From positions 240,681 to 304,680 of the forward strand of contig NTXX01000010.1 of assembly GCA_002559145.1 (NCBI GenBank): DNA of 64,000 nucleotides. Reading direction: 5' to 3'. A program made the position numbers and the translations under genes. The DNA comes from Bacillus sp. AFS006103. GTDB taxonomy: Bacteria; Bacillota; Bacilli; Bacillales; Cytobacillaceae. Positions 51,980 to 59,318 of this stretch are shown one piece after another. The notes below the pieces were generated by a model, which saw only the letters and a list, made by a program, of their open reading frames with translations, was not told the origin of the DNA and did no database searches. Positions within the stretch are counted from its first letter, which is position 1, and each line of letters begins with the position of its first letter.

Positions 51980-53107
51980 ATGATAAAAAAGTATATGACA
52001 TTTCAAAAAAATAATGGGATTGCACCGTATATATGGACGATTCTTGGTATTTTGCCGTTTTACTTTATTTTTCAATCACCTTCTACGATTGAAATAGTCG
52101 TTGGGATTTTACTGACACTGCTATTCTTTATCTTTTACCGGATAGCGTTCATTTCCAAAGGATGGCCGGTTTATTTATGGACGTTGATTTTGATTGGAAT
52201 TTCGATCACTGCAAACAGCCTTTTTAATTACGTTTATTTTGCCTTTTTCCTTGCCTACTTTATAGGAAATATAAAAGACAGGGTTGCCTTTTTGACCTTG
52301 TATTTTATTCATTTGTTTAGCACATCTGTTTCAATCAACTTCAGCATCGTCATGCATGAAAAATTATTTCTACAACAATTACCCTTTGTTATTATTATCT
52401 GGATTAGTGTGATCCTTCTCCCGTTTAGCATTCATAATCGCAAGGAGAGAGGACAGCTTGAAGAAAAGTTAAGTGATGCAAATAAACGGATTTCGGAACT
52501 TGTCAAAATAGAAGAGAGGCAGCGAATAGCACGGGACCTTCATGATACACTTGGACAAAAACTTTCACTTATAGGGTTGAAATCAGATTTAGCACGAAAA
52601 TTAATCTCAAAAGACCCTGAGCAGGCAAGGAATGAATTGAAGGATGTTCAGCAAACCGCTCGAACGGCTTTAAGTGAAGTTAGAAAGATGGTTTCTTCGA
52701 TGCGAGGGATCCGCTTGAAAGATGAAATCCTTCGGGTGGAACAAATCCTTAAGGCAGCACAGATTAATTTTTTTAAGGATGGAGATTTTTCACCAACCTG
52801 TGTCTCGTTATTAACAGAGAATATTCTAAGCATGTGTTTAAAAGAGGCTGTAAATAATGTCGTTAAACATAGTGAAGCAAAATCGTGTTCCATAACCATT
52901 GAGCAATCGTTGAAGGAATTGGTTATGAAAATTAATGATGATGGCATTTTTAAGGGTGAGATGAAAAAGTTAGCTGAAGGACATGGGCTGATTGGCATGA
53001 AAGAACGGCTGGAATTTATAAATGGAAGACTAGACATTTTGACAAAAGGTGGAACAACATTAATTATTAGTGTACCGAATGATGTCAAGCCAAGAACAGG
53101 GGGATAA
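51980..53107 (+). CDS. desK: Membrane histidine kinase DesK
   Basis: Thermosensor kinase of the HPK7 type. 375 residues from the ATG at 51980: about five membrane helices (to about 150), a linker coiled coil, then the phosphoacceptor motif ERQRIARDLHDTLGQKLSLIGLKSDLARKL with His188. That is the same residue number as in B. subtilis DesK. The ATPase has NNVVKHSEA and GHGLIGMKERLEF. It senses membrane order and controls DesR. The des desaturase gene normally upstream is not here. Confidence 0.9.
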   Translation: MIKKYMTFQKNNGIAPYIWTILGILPFYFIFQSPSTIEIVVGILLTLLFFIFYRIAFISKGWPVYLWTLILIGISITANSLFNYVYFAFFLAYFIGNIKDRVAFLTLYFIHLFSTSVSINFSIVMHEKLFLQQLPFVIIIWISVILLPFSIHNRKERGQLEEKLSDANKRISELVKIEERQRIARDLHDTLGQKLSLIGLKSDLARKLISKDPEQARNELKDVQQTARTALSEVRKMVSSMRGIRLKDEILRVEQILKAAQINFFKDGDFSPTCVSLLTENILSMCLKEAVNNVVKHSEAKSCSITIEQSLKELVMKINDDGIFKGEMKKLAEGHGLIGMKERLEFINGRLDILTKGGTTLIISVPNDVKPRTGG

Positions 53108-53110
53108 AAA

Positions 53111-53710
53111 ATGATTAAGATTGTAATTGCTGAAGACCAGCAAATGCTTTTGGGAGCCTTTGGTTCGCTGCTAAATTTGGAAGATGACATGGAAGTTGTC
53201 GGTAAGGCATCAAATGGGGAAGAGGCGGTTTCTCTGGTAAAAAGGCTTCAACCGGATGTTTGTATTATGGATATTGAAATGCCGGGTAAGAGCGGACTTG
53301 AGGCAGCTGAAGAGTTAAAGGGTTTGGGCTGCAAAGTAATCATTTTAACCACATTTGCCCGAACCGGTTATTTCCAACGGGCAATAAAGGCTGGTGTAAG
53401 CGGCTATTTATTGAAGGATAGTCCTAGTGAAGAGTTGGCAAATTCCATCCGAAGTGTGATGTCCGGAAGACGAATTTATGCACCGGAACTAATGGACGAT
53501 GTATATGGGGAAGAAAATCCGTTAACCGACAGAGAAAAAGAAGTGTTGGAACTCGTTGCAGATGGTAAAAACACAAAAGAAATCGCCGAAGAGCTAAGCA
53601 TCAAAACAGGAACAGTCAGAAATTATATCTCCATTATCCTCGACAAACTCGAAGTTAAAAACCGAATTGAGGCTATCACCCAATCTAAAGAAAAGGGCTG
53701 GTTTAAATAA
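53111..53710 (+). CDS. desR: Response regulator DesR
   Basis: 199-residue NarL-type regulator, nearly matching B. subtilis DesR along its length. Receiver with phosphorylation site Asp54 (CIMDIEMPGKSGLEAAEEL) and Lys in LLKDSPSEELAN. The LuxR-type helix-turn-helix at 135-190 includes PLTDREKEVLELVADGKNTKEIAEELSI. It activates the fatty-acid desaturase gene on cooling. Three bases separate it from desK. Confidence 0.95.
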   Translation: MIKIVIAEDQQMLLGAFGSLLNLEDDMEVVGKASNGEEAVSLVKRLQPDVCIMDIEMPGKSGLEAAEELKGLGCKVIILTTFARTGYFQRAIKAGVSGYLLKDSPSEELANSIRSVMSGRRIYAPELMDDVYGEENPLTDREKEVLELVADGKNTKEIAEELSIKTGTVRNYISIILDKLEVKNRIEAITQSKEKGWFK

Positions 53711-53723
53711 AGAATGTTTTAAC

Positions 53724-53736
53724 GGTGTCAGGCACC
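53724..53736. repeat. Dispersed palindrome GGTGTCAGGCACC, copy 4
   Basis: Full copy with the palindrome extended outward to AACGGTG and CACCGTT, directly after desR. Confidence 0.75.
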
Positions 53737-53767
53737 GTTACTAATATACTTCAGGGATACCAATACA

Positions 53768-53798
53768 AAAACGGCAGCTAGGATTCAGCTGCCGTTTT
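53768..53798. terminator. Bidirectional terminator after desR
   Basis: AAAACGGCAGCT pairs perfectly with AGCTGCCGTTTT around a seven-base loop, between convergent genes. Confidence 0.9.
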
Positions 53799-54626
53799 GT
53801 AATGTTCAATAAATCCCTTAATATATTCAAACACCTCCATTGGGCGCTCTTCCGGAAGGGCATGACCAGTATCTTTTAATACAATCAGCTCAGAATTAAC
53901 CAGGTCTTTATTTAGCTTTTCACCCACATTAAGCGGCATCGATTTATCATGGTCCCCCCATAGTAATAAACATGGTGTTTTGATTTCATTAAGGATTTCA
54001 ACGGGTAAGTCGCCCTCTCGGTCACGAATCATTCTTGTAAGCGCGACGAAAATCTCGTCCTCTAAAAAGGGTTGTAAGTATCCATTAATCATTTCTTCGT
54101 TAATAATCGCATGATTAAAAAGTGCATCTTGAAGATTCTTTTTAACACCGGTCCGTGCAAACCAATATTTTACGAAGAGATGGAAATAGGGCAGGTAACT
54201 AGTTAAGATTAAGGGCAATTTCGATCGTTTAAGATAGGAGGAACTGCAGAGTAGAATAGCTTTGTCTGCGAGTTCAGGCGTCATATGAAGGATATTTAAC
54301 ACAATTTGTCCGCCCATAGAATGACCGATAAAGGTCATTTTTTTTAACCCCAAAGACTCTGTAAGTTTAATGACTGTTTGGGCTATATTCTTGTAGGAAT
54401 AAACATAACGGTTACATTTTGCACTTTTCCCAAACGGGGGAAGATCAATCGATAATACTTGGTAATTCTTTTTTAATAATGATATGAGGTGGCGAAAAGT
54501 GAAGGTGGACGAAAGAAAGCCGTGTAATAAAACAAACGTTTCTTCCGATGCTTGATTGGGATAAAATTCATAATAAATATTAATGTTATTAATTGGTTGA
54601 ACACCTGCAAATGCTGCTTGTTCCAT
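53778..54626 (-). CDS. Alpha/beta hydrolase
   Basis: 282 residues with oxyanion motif VLLHGFLSSTFTFRHL, nucleophile FIGHSMGGQIVL (Ser near 105), acid in LWGDHDKSMP and His in DTGHALPEERP. No secretion signal. Not close to the other hydrolases of the window. Substrate unknown. Confidence 0.82.
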   Translation of the reverse strand: MEQAAFAGVQPINNINIYYEFYPNQASEETFVLLHGFLSSTFTFRHLISLLKKNYQVLSIDLPPFGKSAKCNRYVYSYKNIAQTVIKLTESLGLKKMTFIGHSMGGQIVLNILHMTPELADKAILLCSSSYLKRSKLPLILTSYLPYFHLFVKYWFARTGVKKNLQDALFNHAIINEEMINGYLQPFLEDEIFVALTRMIRDREGDLPVEILNEIKTPCLLLWGDHDKSMPLNVGEKLNKDLVNSELIVLKDTGHALPEERPMEVFEYIKGFIEHYKTAAES

Positions 54627-54682
54627 CTAAACCGTCACCTGCTCTGTAATAAAATAGATGAGTATAATGTTCCCAAAAAAGT

Positions 54683-54695
54683 GGTGCCTGACACT
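54683..54695. repeat. Dispersed palindrome, copy 5 (GGTGCCTGACACT)
   Basis: Fifth copy, one base off the full palindrome, in the gap between the hydrolase and the IDEAL-domain gene. Confidence 0.7.
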
Positions 54696-54810
54696 ATATT
54701 TTTGTGTTTTTGAATATATTGTAAAATTATTTTTTGATTTTTGAAATAAAGTGTTTGAATTTTTAGAAAACTCCTTGTATAATTAGAAAAAACGTAAGGA
54801 GTTGATTTCC

Positions 54811-55005
54811 ATGGAAAAGAAATTACTTAATTCACCACAACATTCGGATGAGAATACAGATGCTGTCGTTGCTGAGATGTTTCTAAACAATGCCCTGCTA
54901 GAATTTAAGAGGGAGAAAATCCGCAAGGAAATCGACCACACATTACAACATGGGGATAAGGAATTATTCCTGAAGCTAACAGAAGAACTAAAGAAAATTT
55001 CCTAA
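54811..55005 (+). CDS. IDEAL-domain protein
   Basis: 64 residues with the short helical IDEAL-type stretch near the end: IRKEIDHTLQHGDKELFLKLTEELKKIS. Such modules occur in YpiB and the ClpC adaptor McsA/MecA-neighbour proteins of bacilli, where they mediate protein interactions. Start at the ATG at 54811 with AAGGAG nine bases upstream; an earlier TTG overlaps the site. Its own terminator follows. Confidence 0.68.
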   Translation: MEKKLLNSPQHSDENTDAVVAEMFLNNALLEFKREKIRKEIDHTLQHGDKELFLKLTEELKKIS

Positions 55006-55035
55006 CTCATTTCCTAGCGAACTTATTACTATTAA

Positions 55036-55073
55036 AAAAGAAGCCCTATCCAAACCTTGGATGGGCTTCTTTC
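55036..55073. terminator. Terminator after the IDEAL-domain gene
   Basis: AAAGAAGCCC and ATCCAA pair with TTGGAT and GGGCTTCTTT around ACC. Confidence 0.88.
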
Positions 55074-55451
55074 TGTTCTCAAGCCGAAATTTAAATATCG
55101 AAAAAGGCGATTACACACTAACGGATAAATAGATAATATGATTTTATCTTAGCATAGTAATTCAATATAATATATTAGCCCAGATAGATGTAAGTGTTAC
55201 TTTTTCAAGATATAGCTGGATTTGATTCAAAAGTTTTTAATTGGTTAACTGATAGAGCATTAGGTTTTAACAATATTGTAATAAGTTTTTGTCAAAATTT
55301 CGAACAAATTCAGCAATTAAACTATTCCTTTTATTGGAGTGTTATTATCATATTACTCTTAGTAAAGTTAAAAACTTACAATATTGGGCAATATTAGTTT
55401 GTTTAAACGTATCATAATTCATCGAAATCATTATTTTAAGGGAGATAGGCA
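55074..55451 (+). other. Region upstream of the ydjY-ynjF operon
   Basis: Only a doubtful 67-codon frame (55194-55397) is present. A TATAAT at 55166-55171 with a poor -35 (TTTATC at 55143-55148, 17-bp spacer) is the best promoter candidate for the operon. No terminator lies between it and the lipoprotein gene. Confidence 0.45.
55194..55397 (+). CDS. Doubtful short hydrophobic protein or gene remnant
   Basis: 67 codons from a GTG without a ribosome site. One hydrophobic helix near the end (FYWSVIIILLLVKL). The stretch FDSKVFNWLTDRALGFNNIVISFCQN faintly recalls the start of PAP2-type phosphatases, so it could be the remnant of one. I would not rely on it. Confidence 0.25.
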   Translation: MLLFQDIAGFDSKVFNWLTDRALGFNNIVISFCQNFEQIQQLNYSFYWSVIIILLLVKLKTYNIGQY

Positions 55452-56177
55452 ATGAAACGTAGATCATCAATTTTATTAAAATTCATTATTCTAGCAACAC
55501 TTACAATGCTTGTATTATCAGCATGTAGTTCAAAATCCAATAGCGATACCACTGCGAAAGCATCAAAAAACGAGAAAAAGACAGAACAAAAGGTCCAAAA
55601 TGAAGTATCCAAAGAAAACCCTATTTTCGTTGATAAAGAAAATAAAGTTGTAAAGGTATATGCAACTGTGAATGGGAAGTATTTAGTAAGCCCAACACGC
55701 CATGGGCTTAACTGGATAGAAGGAAAATATGGCGATCAAGCAGTCTTGAAAGCTTATGCGAATCCTCTTAAATTCAATGAAGCTTTATTGGAAATTGGTG
55801 GAGTGCCAGCTGTTGCAAAAGGCGGCGATGTAAGTAAAGAGTTTGAAGCTAAGGCTGACGGAAAATATATCTTAGGTGATGAAGTAAAAGTTACAGTGAC
55901 TTGGGAAAATGCGGGTAAGGAGTATGACATTAATGATGTAATGGTTGATAGCTCAGGGAAAAAAATCGTTTATAAATTTGGTGGAAACTACGATACTCAG
56001 GAAGCAAAAATGACTGGTTGTTATATGTGCTTCGATAGCTGCCCGGCTGGTATTACAAGTAATTCTACCCACCCTGTTGGAACATTTGAAGGTGGTCATG
56101 CTGAATTCCATGGTAATCCGGATGTACTGCCTGAGGACGGCACACCGCTAGTTTTAACTTATTCAATCGTACAATAA
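55452..56177 (+). CDS. YdjY-domain lipoprotein
   Basis: 241 residues. A lipoprotein signal peptide ends in LVLSAC (Cys at 25), then a Ser/Lys-rich linker and a YdjY-type domain from about residue 57 (NPIFVDKENKVVKVYATVNGKYLVSPTRHGLNWIEG). A distinctive Cys motif CYMCFDSCPAG lies near 195-205 and may bind metal or be redox-active. E. coli YdjY is encoded between two TVP38 proteins, and a TVP38 gene follows here. It is the first gene of the operon. Confidence 0.8.
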   Translation: MKRRSSILLKFIILATLTMLVLSACSSKSNSDTTAKASKNEKKTEQKVQNEVSKENPIFVDKENKVVKVYATVNGKYLVSPTRHGLNWIEGKYGDQAVLKAYANPLKFNEALLEIGGVPAVAKGGDVSKEFEAKADGKYILGDEVKVTVTWENAGKEYDINDVMVDSSGKKIVYKFGGNYDTQEAKMTGCYMCFDSCPAGITSNSTHPVGTFEGGHAEFHGNPDVLPEDGTPLVLTYSIVQ

Positions 56178-56190
56178 TAGGGGTGAGAAA

Positions 56191-57363
56191 ATGAAAAACG
56201 TCATTCGTGCCTTCGGTCAATTAATTGTGTCGTTATTCCTCTTCTTCCTTATGGGATTTGCGATTGCTATTCTGTTGATTCAGAATTCATGGCTAGATAT
56301 GCGTTTTAATAGTGAATACTTTGTATCGATTTCAATTCTAACTGGAGCATGGTTTTACTTTTTAAGGACGTTTATGGGCGCAAAAAAACTTGCGCTCTGG
56401 GAGTCTGCAAAGGCAACAGCCGCAATTGTAATCTCAAGCATGGCAATTATCGCTTACTTTACAATTACTAAGGGGAGTCTAGCAATTCTACCCGCCTATG
56501 TAGTAAGGAAATCATTGTTTTTAGAAGGAATTTTTACTCTAAGCGAAATGAATCAGATTTTCCTAGTTGTTTTTCCAATTAGTATTGCCATTATGGTCAT
56601 CACTCTTTTGAAAAAGAGGAATCCCGAAATGGCGTCCAACACAGGCTGGAATTTATTGTCAAGGTATCAAAAGTTTGGAATGATGTTTTTATATGGACTC
56701 ATTGCTTTGTTTTTGCTAATCTATCTAGCCCAGGGTGAAGTTCAGGATTCGCTTAACCAGTCGATTCAATATTTAAAAGAGGCAGATGTTGAGGGCTTCC
56801 GTGATTACCTTCTATCATTTGGTTCTCTAGCTGCAGTTGTTTCTGGATTATTGATGGTCTTCCAATCCATCATCGCACCACTCCCGGCATTTGTAATTAC
56901 CTTTGCGAACGGATTATTATTTGGCTGGGTTGGGGGAGCTATTCTCTCCTGGAGCAGCGCAATGGCAGGAGCAGTCCTATGTTTTTATTTAGCCAAAATT
57001 TTAGGTAGACCAGTCGTTGAAAAAATCGTCACGAAAAAAGCATTAACCTGGTGGGATCAATTTTTTGATAAATATGGAAAGCATGCGGTTTTTATAGCCA
57101 GACTTGTTCCAATTGTATCCTTTGACTTAGTTAGCTACGCTGCAGGTGTAACATCCATCTCTTTTTGGCAATTTTTCTGGGCGACAGGCCTTGGTCAATT
57201 ACCTGCAACGCTTCTCTATTCCTATCTTGGTCAAAATGCAACAAGCACCGTAAAAATATTGTTCTTTGTTTTTACAATTGTGATTGCATTAGCAGTATTA
57301 GGTATGATACTGCGCCCAAAATTACAATCCTGGGGTAAAGGAAAACAAGGAGCAAAAGGGTAA
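56191..57363 (+). CDS. TVP38/TMEM64-family membrane protein
   Basis: 390 residues. The C-terminal half (about 200-370) is the TVP38/DedA-like (SNARE-associated/VTT) domain: VITFANGLLFGWVGGAILSWSSAMAGAVLCFYLAK and the FIARLVPIVSFDLVSYAAGVTSISFWQFF motif. The N-terminal 190 residues add about five membrane helices not found in E. coli YdjX/YdjZ. DedA/VTT proteins act in lipid scrambling or recycling in other systems. One-base overlap with the next gene. Confidence 0.82.
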   Translation: MKNVIRAFGQLIVSLFLFFLMGFAIAILLIQNSWLDMRFNSEYFVSISILTGAWFYFLRTFMGAKKLALWESAKATAAIVISSMAIIAYFTITKGSLAILPAYVVRKSLFLEGIFTLSEMNQIFLVVFPISIAIMVITLLKKRNPEMASNTGWNLLSRYQKFGMMFLYGLIALFLLIYLAQGEVQDSLNQSIQYLKEADVEGFRDYLLSFGSLAAVVSGLLMVFQSIIAPLPAFVITFANGLLFGWVGGAILSWSSAMAGAVLCFYLAKILGRPVVEKIVTKKALTWWDQFFDKYGKHAVFIARLVPIVSFDLVSYAAGVTSISFWQFFWATGLGQLPATLLYSYLGQNATSTVKILFFVFTIVIALAVLGMILRPKLQSWGKGKQGAKG

Positions 57364-58370
57364 TGGCCTCTATCTTGAAAAATAAAGATCTAATTATAAG
57401 GGTTTTGGGTAGCACCTGTTTAATTTATTGGATTCTACGAAAAATTGAGTGGAGTAAGGTTATTGAGGTTGCAAAAGAGGGCTCGTTCATTTATTTTATT
57501 GCAGCATTTATTGCTATTCAAATTACCGTTGGATCGAGTATCTTAAAATGGAAACTGCTTGTCGATTCATCATTAAATGAAGAAATAAAGCGTGACGCCT
57601 CATTATCTAAATTGGGGCGTTTCTACTATATAGGTCTATTTTTCAATAATTTTTTACCAGGCAGTGTGGGTGGAGATGTTGTCCGTGTTTACTATTTAGG
57701 AAGAATCACAGGAATTCCCATCGCCACCGCATCTGTAGCATTTGAACGGATAACAAGTGGGGCTGCACTAGTAGTAATTGCCGTTTTTTCATCCTTGTTT
57801 GTGGAAGAAGCGAGACCATTTCTTTTACCAATCCTGGTTGTCCTTGGGATGTTTTTGCTATTGTTTTACCTAATTAGTATAGTGGTCAAACGTAGAAAGA
57901 AGTGTAAAGTAGATAAAAAGAAAATGACTGACTCTGGTATCAATCGTTTGGTCCTAAAAATTAAAAACACGCTTGTTAAAACAAGTCAAATTGCCTTGAA
58001 TTATCGAAAAGAAGATTATAAGTGGTGGTTAAAGATTACCATCCTCTCCATCCTTTTTCAGGTCGGTCTTGCTTGGATTAATGATTTACTTTTTTTGTCA
58101 ATAGGTATTAATATCCCGTGGATTCAATTGTTAATGATTATTACACTTATTTCAGTAATCACTATGCTGCCAATCAGTGTAAATGGTTTAGGGGTTCGCG
58201 AAGGGTGTTATGTATTATTTTTTAAAGGGCTGGGTGTACCTGCTGAGATTGCCTTAACTATTTCACTATTATTTTTTATTTTTGTTTCAATATCAAGTTT
58301 AGCCGGTGGTTTATTTTGGATCGCAGAGAGGGGGAAACAGAGTGAAACTAGCTGGAAATCGGTTCATTGA
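57363..58370 (+). CDS. UPF0104/flippase-like membrane protein
   Basis: 335 residues, about eight helices, of the lysylphosphatidylglycerol synthase transmembrane-region (UPF0104) family: FNNFLPGSVGGDVVRVYYLGR (about 95-115), the FERITSGAALVV stretch, and PISVNGLGVREGCYVLFF. Members flip or modify lipids or polyprenol-linked compounds; this one lacks the MprF catalytic domain. It overlaps the selenoprotein gene by 29 bases. Confidence 0.8.
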   Translation: MASILKNKDLIIRVLGSTCLIYWILRKIEWSKVIEVAKEGSFIYFIAAFIAIQITVGSSILKWKLLVDSSLNEEIKRDASLSKLGRFYYIGLFFNNFLPGSVGGDVVRVYYLGRITGIPIATASVAFERITSGAALVVIAVFSSLFVEEARPFLLPILVVLGMFLLLFYLISIVVKRRKKCKVDKKKMTDSGINRLVLKIKNTLVKTSQIALNYRKEDYKWWLKITILSILFQVGLAWINDLLFLSIGINIPWIQLLMIITLISVITMLPISVNGLGVREGCYVLFFKGLGVPAEIALTISLLFFIFVSISSLAGGLFWIAERGKQSETSWKSVH

Positions 58371-59097
58371 ATCCCTTGTTAGTCTAAAGGCAAAGCATAT
58401 GGTTAGCCCAATTCATGGGATTATTCCTTTAGTACCTTTCACAAAGCCAGCAAAGGAAGCAGTGTTTGCCCTTATCACAACTGCTGGTGTCCATATGAAA
58501 ATACAGCCTGTTTTTGAGGTTGAAGCTGGTGATTCCTCAGTCCGGTTTATTCCATCATCAATCCAAGAAAAGGATTTAATGATCAGCCATACGCATTTTG
58601 ACCGAATGGATGCAGACCAAGACATTAATTGTGTCTTTCCTTTATTCCGCCTCAAAGAACTAGCACTTAAAGGTAGTATCGGTGGTGTTGCTACACATCA
58701 TTATGGTCTAATGGGTTATATTCCCAATACGACACCGCTAGTTGAAGAGACGATTCCGTTAATTCTTAAACAATTGCTAGAAGACAAGGTAGATGCCGTT
58801 ATTTTGAATCCAGGCTGATATATCTGCCATCAATCCGTGGGATTGATTCAATATGCAATCGAAAAAGCAGGAATTCCGACAATCTCAATTACTCATTTAG
58901 CAGATTTAACTGAAAAGGTAAGGGTTCCAAGGTCATTACATTTACGTTTTCCGCTGGGAAGAAGCTTTGGAAGAGCAGGGGAACACCATTTGCAGACTCA
59001 AATCCTCCAAGATGCGATTCACTATTTAAGCGAGATTAATTCCCCGGAAACAATCGTGAAGCTTCCTTATAAATGGAAAGGAAAAGGGAAACAATGA
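58342..59097 (+). CDS. GrdB-like selenoprotein with in-frame TGA (Sec159)
   Basis: I annotate one 251-residue protein read through TGA at 58816-58818. Before the TGA is MKLAGNRFIESLVSLK to VDAVILNPG; after it the same frame continues YICHQSVGLIQYAIEKAGIPTISITHLADLTEK, ending KWKGKGKQ. The TGA takes the first place of a U-x-x-C-H-Q motif, as in the selenoprotein B (GrdB/PrdB) family of glycine, sarcosine and proline reductases. In relatives this can be Cys. A hairpin like a bacterial SECIS follows. Start GTG at 58342 after GAGAGGGGGAA. No other stop or frameshift is seen. The alternative is a nonsense mutation or sequencing error of TGC. The substrate is unknown; the protein is much shorter than GrdB. 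Confidence 0.8.
58819..58855 (+). promoter_or_regulatory. Candidate bacterial SECIS element
   Basis: Right after the TGA, ATCAATCC (58829-58836) and GGATTGAT (58840-58847) pair perfectly around the loop GTG (58837-58839). A lower ATAT/ATAT pairing (58820-58823 with 58851-58854) can extend it. The apical loop begins 18 nt after the TGA and has G in first place, within the published bacterial SECIS limits (about 16-37 nt, G in the first two loop bases). The hairpin lies inside the coding frame, as bacterial SelB requires. Confidence 0.75.
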
Positions 59098-59306
59098 AAG
59101 TTAAAACAGCAAAATTAGTTCAAAAGTGCTTCTGGCATTTTCGGTGGATGCTTCTAACTGGACTTATGATTTATAATCTGCATTGCTTGAATTACTCCTT
59201 CGAAATGTCATCATTTCTTCCTTTCAATGGTTTTGTCATTGCATTATACTTTTTCGTAGGAATGTGGGAACGATATTTTAACTGCATTTCTAGCTGTAAA
59301 ATCTAG
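59094..59306 (+). CDS. Small membrane protein of the selenoprotein operon
   Basis: 70 residues from an ATG that overlaps the selenoprotein stop (ATGA at 59094-59097) with AAAAGGGAA upstream. One or two hydrophobic helices (about 17-35 and 43-60). Four Cys (QKC, LHC, NCISSC). I do not recognise it. Strict translational overlap suggests it is made together with the selenoprotein and may anchor it to the membrane. Confidence 0.6.
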   Translation: MKVKTAKLVQKCFWHFRWMLLTGLMIYNLHCLNYSFEMSSFLPFNGFVIALYFFVGMWERYFNCISSCKI

Positions 59307-59318
59307 AAAGGGATGTTT

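Noticed and set aside
58306-59097. Reading the region as two genes (58306-58818 and 58837-59097) or a pseudogene
   Set aside because: The two frames are the same phase, the break is one TGA at a redox-motif position, and a SECIS-like hairpin follows. A nonsense mutation stays possible but is less likely.
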